Assembly: GCA_023381565.1 (NCBI GenBank)
Contig: JAMCRR010000053.1
Coordinates: 1 to 64,000, forward strand
Direction of reading: 5' to 3'
Origin: Chloroflexota bacterium
Lineage (GTDB): Bacteria > Chloroflexota > Anaerolineae > Anaerolineales > Anaerolineaceae
DNA length: 64,000 bases
Shown: piece by piece, positions 25,841 to 34,443 of the stretch
Position numbering within the stretch: the first letter of the stretch is position 1
Layout: the number at the start of each line of letters is the position of its first letter
Program-made: the position numbers and the translations under genes
Notes under the pieces: generated by a model
Seen by the model: the letters and a program-made list of their open reading frames with translations, nothing else
What the model was told of the DNA's origin: nothing
The model's database searches: none

Positions 25841-28505
25841 CCACGCCTCCTCTAGATACGAGGTCTCCGGCAGGATCTATTCTGGGAAACCAGGTAGTCA
25901 TGATCGTCCCGCCGCCAGGAGGGCATTCGACTGTGATCGAGCCTTTATGTTTCTCCATAATCTCTTTCGATATTGATAAACCCAGCCCCAATCCATCGGG
26001 CTTCGTCGTGAACAGGGGTTCGAATAACCAGGGCAAAACCTCAGGAGCAATTCCCGGCCCATTGTCGATAAACGCCACGCCGATTGCGGAGCGGTCTGGT
26101 GCATCCAAAAATTCCACCCTTAACGTTCCCCCAGAAGACGCCATCGTCTCAATGGCATTCAAGCTGATATTCAGGAAAACCTGCTTAAGCTGATCACCCA
26201 CGCCATTGACCACTCTCGGTTCGCTCGATAGGTCTTGGAGCCAGGCAATATGGTGGCGGCGCATGTGAGGGATAAGCAATTGCCTGATCTCGCCGACGAG
26301 CCTGGTCAGATCTACCGGCTGCAGCGAACCTGCTGCACGCGGGCGATAAGTCTCCCTTAGCTGAGCGACCAGATCTGAAAGACGCTCGATCTCAACCGAG
26401 GCCATATCCAGATACTCGTTCGCCTGCCCTGGCGTGCCTTCTTGACTGACGAGGTACAGGCAATTCTTAATTGTCTGCAACGGATTGTTTATTTCGTGTG
26501 TGATCGAGGCGACCATCCGCCCCACTGTGCTAAACCGATCTGCCTGGATCAGGTGGGCGCGCATTCTCTTTTCTTGCTCATAAGCTTTTTCCAGGTCCTC
26601 GTGCAGGCGGGCGTTGAGAACCGTTAGAGATACCCGATCTGCCAGGTTTTGCACCATAAGCTGATCTGCGGTGCTGTACGGAGAACGGGAATTAAATCTC
26701 CCCAATGTGAGAATTCCGATCGGCTTATTATGGGCTTTCATGGCAACCGACAGCAGGCACGATAATCCAAAGCGCCGGATGATTTCCCAATATTTCTCAT
26801 CTATTTTAATTTCTGGGTGTGCTCCCAGGTAATCCAATAAATGCAGCGGGGAACCGTGTTCGAAAATAGCTGCTGCGATCTGTTCATCCATGAGGCTAAG
26901 AGTCTCTTTCAATGCCTCCCGGATTTGCCAGAGCACGTCAGTTTCCGGAGAATCGATGGCAGTGATGGCAAATCGTTTCCCGTCTTCAGTAAGCAGGTGG
27001 ATTGCGCAAATGTCTCCGAGCGTTTCAGCCATTTTTTTTGCAAGCGTATCAAGGATCATCGAATAGTCCGGGCTGGTCTCAGCAAGCGCCTGGTAAATTT
27101 CGGTCTGCATACGCGAGCGTTCGAAATCTTCGCGGATTTGCTGCTCTGCGACTTTGCGGCGGGTGATATCCTCTTCGACGGTAATAAAAAATTCCGGTTT
27201 CCCGTTATCGTCCAGGACCGGTGTGATCGTTTGCTCTTCTGTATACAGGGAGCCGTCCTTCCGGCGGTTGATGATCTCGCCGTGCCACACATCCCCAGAT
27301 AGAATCGTGTCCCACAGCTGCTTATAGAAATCTGTGCCATGCAGGTGCGAGCTGAACAACCGCGGGGTCTTGCCGATGGTCTCCTCCGAGCTGTAGCCGC
27401 TCAACTTGCTGACGGCAGGGTTGGTCCAGAGGATCTTCCCATTCTGATCGGTGATCATGATGCTGTTCGCCGCAGCATTCAGGGCTTTCTCACCAATCTT
27501 GATCAGCCTTTCGGAAGTTTTCCGTTGGGTAATGTCGACCGCCAGCCCCCGGATCTCATTCGGCACTCCTTCCCTATGGGTATAGGTCACCAGATTCCTC
27601 ACCCAGACGGTGCCGCCTGCAGCAGTGATCATGCGAAACTCTACTTCATAGCTCTGTTTAAGAACATGTTTCTGGTCGCAATAGGATATCAACCAATCCC
27701 GGTCATCCGGATGGATATGGTCATACCAAAAATATGGATTATTCTCCCACTCCTCAATTGGGTAACCCAGAAACCTCTCAGCCTGCTTGCTGATATATAT
27801 CGTTTTTCTGCTTTCAGGGTCAGCGCGCCAGACAGTGCCGTTTATGGAGCTGAGCAGATCTTCAAGATTTTCTTGTGATTTCTCCAACTCCCTACGGATT
27901 AAGACCCGTTGGGTTTGTTCAACCATACTGAGAATCAATCCATCGACCCGGCCATCCTGGTTTTTAACCGGCTGGATGCTGCAATCCCAATAGGTTTGCT
28001 CACCCTGCGGTAATCTGCGAAGGCAAAGCGGCTTTTCGCGGATAAAGAGCGCTTCTCCAGTATCGATAACTTTGCGTAATAGGATCTCGTTTTCTGGATC
28101 GGGATATTGCTCAAAGAAATTTTTCCCGAGAAAATCTCCTGGGGCGCCAGAATTAATCCCGGCAAACGCTGGATTGACCTGGAGAATATTGAAATCACGA
28201 TCCATGCATACGATAGCCACACGGCTATTAGAAAATACATGCTCCAGGAGGTCCTCCCTTTTCCATAGGGGAGCATCCAAAATTCTGAGCGGATCCGGAC
28301 CTTTCTCCCTCGCTCGCACGGAGGATCTTGGCCGACGCACCTCGGAACCACCGGCATGTGGGCCAGCCCCTTCCCCCTCAGAGGAAGCAGGTTTCGGGGT
28401 TATACCCTTTTTCCCCTGCTGAACGGCAGGGGTCTTGTTTTTTTTTACATGGGGGGGATTTTTCGGCATACCAGTTTTGTTGGGCCTTTTCCCGGGTTCA
28501 GTCAT
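25833..28505 (-). CDS. Soluble multi-PAS/GAF sensor histidine kinase
   Basis: A kinase of about 890 residues with no membrane helix. After a basic, low-complexity N-terminus (~1-75) come three PAS domains (~85-205, 210-330, 335-455; motifs HPDDRDW, GYSSEETIGKTP and RRKDGSLYTEEQTI with PAC segments). A GAF domain (~470-640) follows, then HisKA with SITHEINNPLQTIKN (H-box) and HATPase_c with SLNAIETMASSGG, DNGPGIAPEV, LFEPLFTTK and GLGLSISKEI. The catalytic part is NtrB-like. PAS domains often hold haem, flavin or small ligands; no ligand can be assigned. ATG 28505 has GGGGA upstream; a TTG four codons earlier is the alternative. It overlaps the regulator gene by 8 bp. Confidence 0.95.
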   Translation of the reverse strand: MTEPGKRPNKTGMPKNPPHVKKNKTPAVQQGKKGITPKPASSEGEGAGPHAGGSEVRRPRSSVRAREKGPDPLRILDAPLWKREDLLEHVFSNSRVAIVCMDRDFNILQVNPAFAGINSGAPGDFLGKNFFEQYPDPENEILLRKVIDTGEALFIREKPLCLRRLPQGEQTYWDCSIQPVKNQDGRVDGLILSMVEQTQRVLIRRELEKSQENLEDLLSSINGTVWRADPESRKTIYISKQAERFLGYPIEEWENNPYFWYDHIHPDDRDWLISYCDQKHVLKQSYEVEFRMITAAGGTVWVRNLVTYTHREGVPNEIRGLAVDITQRKTSERLIKIGEKALNAAANSIMITDQNGKILWTNPAVSKLSGYSSEETIGKTPRLFSSHLHGTDFYKQLWDTILSGDVWHGEIINRRKDGSLYTEEQTITPVLDDNGKPEFFITVEEDITRRKVAEQQIREDFERSRMQTEIYQALAETSPDYSMILDTLAKKMAETLGDICAIHLLTEDGKRFAITAIDSPETDVLWQIREALKETLSLMDEQIAAAIFEHGSPLHLLDYLGAHPEIKIDEKYWEIIRRFGLSCLLSVAMKAHNKPIGILTLGRFNSRSPYSTADQLMVQNLADRVSLTVLNARLHEDLEKAYEQEKRMRAHLIQADRFSTVGRMVASITHEINNPLQTIKNCLYLVSQEGTPGQANEYLDMASVEIERLSDLVAQLRETYRPRAAGSLQPVDLTRLVGEIRQLLIPHMRRHHIAWLQDLSSEPRVVNGVGDQLKQVFLNISLNAIETMASSGGTLRVEFLDAPDRSAIGVAFIDNGPGIAPEVLPWLFEPLFTTKPDGLGLGLSISKEIMEKHKGSITVECPPGGGTIMTTWFPRIDPAGDLVSRGGVDD

Positions 28506-28549
28506 GGTGGTCCCCAATTTTCCCGTACTCTTAAGGCTTTCTTTCCTCC

Positions 28550-28577
28550 ATTGTATTCATAATTATTTATCCGTCAA
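28550..28577 (-). promoter_or_regulatory. Candidate sigma-70-type promoter of the kinase operon
   Basis: On the minus strand TTGACG (28577-28572) is followed after 16 bp by TACAAT (28555-28550). Transcription would begin near 28543, about 38 nt before the kinase ATG. Confidence 0.55.
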
Positions 28578-28612
28578 TCACCCGAAATAATCATTATGTT
28601 CAGGTTCATTGG

Positions 28613-28618
28613 TATACT
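28613..28618 (+). promoter_or_regulatory. Candidate extended -10 of the URO-D-family gene
   Basis: TATACT preceded by TGG resembles an extended -10 element, 31 bp before the ATG at 28649. No good -35 hexamer is present at the usual distance. It is divergent from the kinase promoter. Confidence 0.4.
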
Positions 28619-28648
28619 AAAGGGCATATTCCACCCAGGAGATAGCCA

Positions 28649-29842
28649 ATGGAACCCATGTCCTCACGCCAGAGGATGCTTGCGGCAATAAACCGGCAAG
28701 AAGTCGACCAGATACCGTGTTGTTTTATGAGTTTCACCGCCTTACGCAAACGGTGCCACGAAAATATGGCGGAGCTTGCCTCCGCCGAACTGGCTTTAGG
28801 TCTTGACTCTATGCTCTTCATCCCTGCGGCGTCTCGTGCTCAACGCCCCGACCATCCCGACCTGCGCGGCTTACCGGTGCGATTTCATCCACGGGTAAAA
28901 TCCCGCATTTGGCTAGAGCAACGGTCCGGTGAGTTCGATATTCTGCATCGCGAGTACGATACACCTGCGGGTAAGCTAACCACGAGCGTGCAGCTTTCAG
29001 AAGATTGGCCTCATGGCACCCACCTCCCCTTTGTCGATGATTATCAGGTGCCACGCGCCCTGAAGCCCTTGATCACCCGACCAGAAGAACTGGATGCACT
29101 CCAGTACCTGCTGATGCCCCCGGACGACGAAGATATTGCCCATTTTCGGGAAGAAGCCGCTCGAGCACATCGGTTCACTGAAGAGAAAGGCATCCTGCTG
29201 GTGGGGGGTTGGGGAGTAGGCGTGGATATGGCTTGCTGGCTGTGCGGGGTCCAGAACCTGACCATGCTGGCGATCGACCAGCCTGATTTCGTCTCCAGGC
29301 TCCTGGGGATGATCCACTCCTGGAACCTGAGCCGAATGGAAGTCGTTCTCTCCGCTCCCGTGGACTTGTATATCCGCCGGGCCTGGTACGAAGGCTGCGA
29401 TTTCATAACGCCGCGTTATTTCCGCCAGGTAGTCCTGCCGCAGCTAAAAGCTGAAGCCGCGCTGGCCCACGAACGAGGCGCGCGGTTTGGATACATCTGC
29501 TCAAGCGGGACGCGACCGATGTTAGATTTTTATCCGGAGGCCGGTGCGGATGTTCTCATTGGCATTGATCCGATCCAGGGAACCTACACCGACATGCCCC
29601 ATATGAAGCAGAAGCTGGGAGGAAAAGTTTGCTTGTGGGGAGGCGTTTCAGGAGCAATCACCGTCGAGATGGGATCGGAGGAAGAGATTCGCCAGGCTGT
29701 GCGCCGCGCGATTGCCGACCTCGGTCCCCAGGGATTTATCCTCTCGCCGATCGATAACATCACAGTCGACATGCCGCAGACCTGGCAGAATATCGATACG
29801 TTTATCGACGAATGGCGCCAGACGCGACAAGGCACCGGTTGA
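28649..29842 (+). CDS. Uroporphyrinogen decarboxylase / corrinoid methyltransferase superfamily protein
   Basis: A 397-residue protein of the URO-D superfamily TIM barrel. It starts SSRQRMLAAINRQEVDQIP, the usual N-terminus (R-x-R-x-x-A-A-I-x-x-x-x-x-D-x-x-P). Later it has YEGCDFITPRYFRQVVLPQLK and GYICSSGTRPMLDFYPEAGADVLIGIDP, followed by LWGGVSG. The Cys in YICSSG lies where MtaA/MtbA-type methyltransferases keep a zinc ligand, so it is more likely a methyltransferase-type member than a haem-pathway enzyme. True HemE is usually shorter. AGGAGA precedes the ATG. No corrinoid protein is encoded nearby, so substrate and partner are unknown. Confidence 0.82.
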   Translation: MEPMSSRQRMLAAINRQEVDQIPCCFMSFTALRKRCHENMAELASAELALGLDSMLFIPAASRAQRPDHPDLRGLPVRFHPRVKSRIWLEQRSGEFDILHREYDTPAGKLTTSVQLSEDWPHGTHLPFVDDYQVPRALKPLITRPEELDALQYLLMPPDDEDIAHFREEAARAHRFTEEKGILLVGGWGVGVDMACWLCGVQNLTMLAIDQPDFVSRLLGMIHSWNLSRMEVVLSAPVDLYIRRAWYEGCDFITPRYFRQVVLPQLKAEAALAHERGARFGYICSSGTRPMLDFYPEAGADVLIGIDPIQGTYTDMPHMKQKLGGKVCLWGGVSGAITVEMGSEEEIRQAVRRAIADLGPQGFILSPIDNITVDMPQTWQNIDTFIDEWRQTRQGTG

Positions 29843-29852
29843 GTAATAAGCT

Positions 29853-30569
29853 CTAAGGCTGCGTTTCGGGAATAATCTGGCCATCTGCCAAACGGATAAC
29901 TCGATCTGCAAAACTATCCACCAGGGCATCGTGCGTGGCCAACACCAGGGTCAAATGCTCCTGGTCTACAATACGTCTGAAGAAAGCCATAATTTCGCGG
30001 GCCGTCTGGCTGTCCAACTCACCGGTAGCTTCGTCGGCTAATAGGAGTCGGGGCGAGTTTGCCAGGGCGCGTGCAATTGCCACGCGCTGCTGCTGTCCCC
30101 CCGACATCTCATAAGGACGGTGATCGCTCCATTTTGCCAATCCGACTAAATCCAGGCAGTAGCTAGTCCTCTCGCGGCGATCTTTTGCTTTCGCCTGCGC
30201 CAGGCGCAGCATCAGCTCGACATTTTCGTAGGCTGAAAGGGTTGGCAGCAAGGCAAAAGATTGGAAGATGTAACCCACCTGGTCACGGCGCCAGCAGGTC
30301 AGTTCACTTTCGGTCATATCCTGCAGGTTAGACCCAAAACATCGAACCGCTCCCGAAGTAGGCTTGTCTAACCCACCCAGGCAATTGAGCAGGGTGGTTT
30401 TCCCACTTCCCGAACGCCCTTTAAGCGCTACAAACTCGCCAGCTTGAACAGTAAGATTTATACCGCGCAGCGCCTGCACCTCGCGGGAATCGACAGAGTA
30501 TATCCGGCAGACATCCCTGGCCTCCCAGGCAGGTGAGGCAGTATAGGCGCCCATCCCATCGGTTGTCAT
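29853..30569 (-). CDS. ABC exporter ATPase, MacB/LolD type (second ATPase)
   Basis: A 238-residue ATPase. ATG 30569 overlaps the stop of the preceding ATPase gene (ATGA) and has GGGAGG upstream; a longer in-frame start at 30614 lies inside that gene and is less likely. Motifs are Walker A GRSGSGKTT, Q-loop YIFQSFALLPTLSAYENV, signature [15 protein letters not shown], Walker B LLLADEATGELD and the H-loop ATHDALV. Compared with the usual DEPTG, the residue after the catalytic Glu is Ala. It is the last gene of the MacA-like/FtsX-like/ATPase/ATPase operon. Two ATPases for one long permease suggest a heterodimeric motor. Confidence 0.92.
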   Translation of the reverse strand: MTTDGMGAYTASPAWEARDVCRIYSVDSREVQALRGINLTVQAGEFVALKGRSGSGKTTLLNCLGGLDKPTSGAVRCFGSNLQDMTESELTCWRRDQVGYIFQSFALLPTLSAYENVELMLRLAQAKAKDRRERTSYCLDLVGLAKWSDHRPYEMSGGQQQRVAIARALANSPRLLLADEATGELDSQTAREIMAFFRRIVDQEHLTLVLATHDALVDSFADRVIRLADGQIIPETQP

Positions 30570-31558
30570 GCTTTTCCTCCCGGTCGGAAAATCCGCTGTA
30601 TCCGTTGGGACCACCGGCTGAAGAAGACCTTTTTCTGTGGCCTCCCAACCACGAATTCGTCGACTTTCTGCGTCGTGCTGGTTTCACGAGGCGCGGGACG
30701 TATCAAAATTCCTTCCTCTACCAGATCGAGCCTCGCCCTACCCTGAATGTTGTAGCGCTCCAGATACTCTTTTGGCACCTGAAGGCGACCGACTGAATCC
30801 AGGACGGTCAGCTCCTCATATTTTTCTTCCTCGTCGATGTCACTTCCTACGACTGGTTCCTGCCGGATGGTTTCGCTGGCGGTTTTGCCGTCGCGTATGG
30901 CGATCACCCGATCCACGTAGCGGGCAATCCCTGGATCGTGGCTGACAATAATAATGGTTAATTCTAAACGCAGATTGAGATCGCGAAAAATCCGAAAGAT
31001 AGACTGTGCCGTGGCTGTATCAACCTCGCCGGTAGGCTCGTCGGCCAGCAGCAGAGCGGGTTGGTTTGCCAGGGCAACCGCGATAGCCACGCGCTGCTGC
31101 TCGCCTCCTGAGAGCTGCCCCAGAGTGTGGTTTTGCCGGTCTGACAAGCCCACTGCTTCGAGCAGCTCCACTGAGCGCCTGCGGGTTTCTTTTTGGTCCA
31201 GGCCATCCAACCGCATAGGCACAGACACATTCGCAAGCGCATCCAGGTAGGAGACCAGGTTGCGTGAACCTTGCTGCCAGACAAAACCCACCTTCGTCTG
31301 GCGGTAACGGTCCAGCAGGTGGTCGGAGAGCTTCAGCAAGTCATCACCATCCACCCAGACACGCCCAGCCGACGGGCGGTCCATTCCCCCCAAGATATTC
31401 ATCAAGGTAGTCTTCCCGCTTCCACTGGTTCCCACCAGGCCAACCATCTCCCCCCGGTTCACTGTCAGGTCTAAGCCCTGGAGGGCAACCACTTCCAGGT
31501 TAGCCACCTTATAGATCTTGACCAGATTTTCACAGAGAATAAAAGGGACGCCTGCCAT
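30566..31558 (-). CDS. ABC exporter ATPase with C-terminal AbrB-like domain
   Basis: A 330-residue protein. The first ~230 residues are a MacB/LolD-type ATPase: Walker A GTSGSGKTT (43-51), signature LSGGEQQRVAIAVAL, Walker B LLLADEPTGEVD, H-loop VSHDPG. About 100 extra residues follow. Residues ~249-289 (LTVLDSVGRLQVPKEYLE, then a loop and LDLVEEGILIRP) have the layout of the SpoVT/AbrB/MazE swapped-hairpin fold: D-x-x-GR-x-x-x-P-K-E-x-L followed by two strands. The last ~40 residues are basic. AbrB domains normally bind DNA or mediate dimerisation; on a transporter ATPase the function is unknown. It begins 1 bp after the permease stop. Confidence 0.88.
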   Translation of the reverse strand: MAGVPFILCENLVKIYKVANLEVVALQGLDLTVNRGEMVGLVGTSGSGKTTLMNILGGMDRPSAGRVWVDGDDLLKLSDHLLDRYRQTKVGFVWQQGSRNLVSYLDALANVSVPMRLDGLDQKETRRRSVELLEAVGLSDRQNHTLGQLSGGEQQRVAIAVALANQPALLLADEPTGEVDTATAQSIFRIFRDLNLRLELTIIIVSHDPGIARYVDRVIAIRDGKTASETIRQEPVVGSDIDEEEKYEELTVLDSVGRLQVPKEYLERYNIQGRARLDLVEEGILIRPAPRETSTTQKVDEFVVGRPQKKVFFSRWSQRIQRIFRPGGKA

Positions 31559-31559
31559 G

Positions 31560-34433
31560 CTATGCCGTTTCTCCTAACTTGACAGCCTGGAAGATCTTTA
31601 GCCGCACTAACAGGGCGGTCAGTACCGCCAGGGCGCCAAGGAATAGAATCGCAAATAAAGCATAGATGCGGAAGATCTCAGGCCAGGCAATAAGTACCTG
31701 GTACGGGGGAATTCGCGCGGCTGCATCGCCGCCGATCTGCAGAGTTGGAATGAACAACCGGCTGGCCCATATGCCCAGGAGAGTGCCACCCGCCAGACCG
31801 GAAAGCATCAAGAAAGCCAGCTCCCAGGCCAAGAAGGCCGTCATCTGGCGGATCGAAAGACCTATGGCTCGCAAAACACCCAGTTCGATGAACCTGCGCC
31901 GAAATGAATATAACGCATAAAGAAAGAATCCAAGCACGGTCAGCACCGCTGCTGAGGAGAACCCGATCGAAAGGAGCCCGAACAAGCCCTGGCGTTCAGG
32001 ACGCACAGTTTCATCGGAAATTCCGGCTCGTGCGTCTTGCCAATCCAGCACCTTTAGCGAGACATCCTTCAATCGATCCACGATGCTGGCTGGGTCCGCC
32101 CCGGGATCTGTTTTAAGCCACACCTGGTAGGGAAACTGTCCCCCGGCCCGTTCAAACAGGTAATCCAGATTGCCGACGAATATAGGGTCTTCTTGAGGAT
32201 ACCAGGTGGGGAATAAATCAAACACCCCGGCGATTTTCAGTTCGAGGCTGGTCAGTTGGCCGTAGACAACCACGCCCATCTGCAAGGGATCGCCAATCTT
32301 AAGTGCGTACCGGCTGAGGAATGAACGGGGCACCAGGATCCCGTCAGGCTGCAAGGCCAAAGCGTTCATCAATGCTCCCAACGATGTGGGAGAAAAATCG
32401 CTGCGCCAGTAAGCGACCTTGAGAAAATCCAGGCGATCGATACCCAAGAAGGTCCCCTTTTGAGCCGCGCTGCTGAGCTGTGCAGTGGCAGGATATTGCC
32501 CCACGCGGGCTGCGGCTGCCACCCCGGGGACTTTGAGGTGCTCCGAGACTGGGATGAAAAACCAGCTGCTTCCAGTCCCTGTGTTGCCCGCTGAGGCTCC
32601 GCTTGCGGCCGCCGTCTCTGGAGCTGCTTCACCGAGCTCATTCAGGCTTAAATCCGCACCGATCCGGTAATAGACCTGATCCACCGTATGCTGATCGAGA
32701 GTTTGGGCAAGGGATGCTGTAAATGTTGACAGGCTAAGGGTCAGGACTAACAGCAAAAAAGGAGTGGCGTAAAATCCGGGAGAACGTGCCAGATGACGGG
32801 CAGCCATTAATACACCCACCGAGGAGGTCTGTGCAGATACCCAGGCTACTCCTCGCATAATCAGCGGGATCAGGCGTAGCATGATCAGCCCCAGTGCCAG
32901 CATGCCTAAAGCAGGCACAAAGAATAAGAGTGGATTTTGGAAGATATCCAGATTTGCGGAACCCATTCCTAATGGAAGGACAATGCTTCCCTGTCGGCGT
33001 AGCAGGTAAGTGCCATACACTACCGGCGCCAGTAAAAGGAAATCCAACCCCAGTCGTTGCCAGAGAGGAGAGCGAAGCTGGCGGGCCAACTCGCGCTTAT
33101 AGGTCACAATAGTTTGGCCAGAGGCGCTAATCGAAGGGATGACCTGAGCCGCGAGCGCAATTCCGGCGACGATCAGACCGGTGCGTAGAGCTGTCAGGCC
33201 AATGCGCACATCCAACCCTGATGAGGCATTGAAATCCAGGAAACTGCGGGTCTTGCCGATCAATTGGGCAACCAGGCTTCCTCCGGGCACGCCGATCAGG
33301 TAAGCAGCAATCCCGATCAACCCCCCCTCTACGACGGAGATCCCGATCACTTGCAGGGTCGTTGCTCCCCGGCTGCGTAGCATGGCGATCTCATTCCGGC
33401 GCTGGTCGACGGCTAGTTGAGCCACCAAAGCGATAAAAGCCAGCAGCAGAACCATAATCGGTATGTCGTAGGCATACAGCAAGACGGTCAGCAAGCCTGC
33501 AGATTGGCGGTACTTATCCAACGCCTCTAAAGGTGAGATCTCCAGTTTCGTATGCGGCAGGCGCAAATCTACCTGCTGGCGGAAGGTGGTGATGCGGCTA
33601 ATCAGAGGCCCGGCCTGATCCGCTCCAACCCGAGATCCATCCATCCTTAAGTACCAGGTACCGACGCTAACTGGATCGGTTATAAACGAATTGATTCGCC
33701 CGGCGAACGTCTCCTCTGGAACGAGGAGAGTCTCATCCAACGCATGCGGATCCACCGGCCAATAATCATCCTGTGGATTCGCAGCCTGCCACATTCCGGC
33801 GATGCGGACTTCGATTTCCCGGTTTGCGCCCTGGGCTTGAGGGTTTACCAGCGTATACTTCTCGCCTGCCTGCAAACCAAGCTCCTGCGCAACCTTTTCA
33901 GAAATTAAGACCTCAACCGGTTGGTCTTGTTGGGATGCAGCTGAAGGGAACTGCCCTTCCACAAGAGTAATATGTTCCTGAAGATCCGATTGAAAACCGA
34001 TGCGCACCCAGAGTAGCGGATCTTTAAGATCTGCATAGGCGGCATCTTGCTGAGAGAACATTGCCAGCGTATCCGTTTTGAACTGCCGGACGATCTGCTG
34101 TTGTGGCAAGCCCAAGCCACTGCCAGCCGATTCCGTCAGGTAACGATCGACAGCCTCTACCTTTTCCCAGGGGAGATTTCCGTAATAAGAACCTGAGTAT
34201 TGGAATAAGAATGCAAATGGAGGCCATGCCCGGTCGAAGCTAGCTGAGTCTTCCGTAATCGTGGTGCGGAACAAACGTCCGTACACCGCATCTGCATACA
34301 TCGGAATGCTGGTCGTCAGGGCGATAGCAGCGACTAAACCCAGCGTAGCCGCCAGTGCCAGGCCGCGCTGCGCCAGCAGACGCCTGGCGCCCAACCAGAA
34401 TACAGATCTCATCCCAGCAAACAGTGCTTTCAT
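31560..34433 (-). CDS. Long FtsX/MacB-like ABC exporter permease
   Basis: A 957-residue membrane protein with an N-terminal helix (~22-42), a large extracytoplasmic domain (~45-320), and a cluster of helices (~325-450) with the FtsX-type coupling segment QRRNEIAMLRSRGATTLQVIG. Further helices lie near ~475-560. A second extracytoplasmic domain (~585-790) follows, and a final FtsX block (~815-945) has RRRFIELGVLRAIGLSIRQMTAFL. The two coupling segments mark it as a fused double FtsX permease, unlike the ~650-residue E. coli MacB that carries its own ATPase. It works with the two separate ATPases downstream and the adaptor upstream. Exported substrate unknown; lipid, lipoprotein or peptide are possible. 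Confidence 0.9.
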   Translation of the reverse strand: MKALFAGMRSVFWLGARRLLAQRGLALAATLGLVAAIALTTSIPMYADAVYGRLFRTTITEDSASFDRAWPPFAFLFQYSGSYYGNLPWEKVEAVDRYLTESAGSGLGLPQQQIVRQFKTDTLAMFSQQDAAYADLKDPLLWVRIGFQSDLQEHITLVEGQFPSAASQQDQPVEVLISEKVAQELGLQAGEKYTLVNPQAQGANREIEVRIAGMWQAANPQDDYWPVDPHALDETLLVPEETFAGRINSFITDPVSVGTWYLRMDGSRVGADQAGPLISRITTFRQQVDLRLPHTKLEISPLEALDKYRQSAGLLTVLLYAYDIPIMVLLLAFIALVAQLAVDQRRNEIAMLRSRGATTLQVIGISVVEGGLIGIAAYLIGVPGGSLVAQLIGKTRSFLDFNASSGLDVRIGLTALRTGLIVAGIALAAQVIPSISASGQTIVTYKRELARQLRSPLWQRLGLDFLLLAPVVYGTYLLRRQGSIVLPLGMGSANLDIFQNPLLFFVPALGMLALGLIMLRLIPLIMRGVAWVSAQTSSVGVLMAARHLARSPGFYATPFLLLVLTLSLSTFTASLAQTLDQHTVDQVYYRIGADLSLNELGEAAPETAAASGASAGNTGTGSSWFFIPVSEHLKVPGVAAAARVGQYPATAQLSSAAQKGTFLGIDRLDFLKVAYWRSDFSPTSLGALMNALALQPDGILVPRSFLSRYALKIGDPLQMGVVVYGQLTSLELKIAGVFDLFPTWYPQEDPIFVGNLDYLFERAGGQFPYQVWLKTDPGADPASIVDRLKDVSLKVLDWQDARAGISDETVRPERQGLFGLLSIGFSSAAVLTVLGFFLYALYSFRRRFIELGVLRAIGLSIRQMTAFLAWELAFLMLSGLAGGTLLGIWASRLFIPTLQIGGDAAARIPPYQVLIAWPEIFRIYALFAILFLGALAVLTALLVRLKIFQAVKLGETA

Positions 34434-34443
34434 TCCCTTTGCC

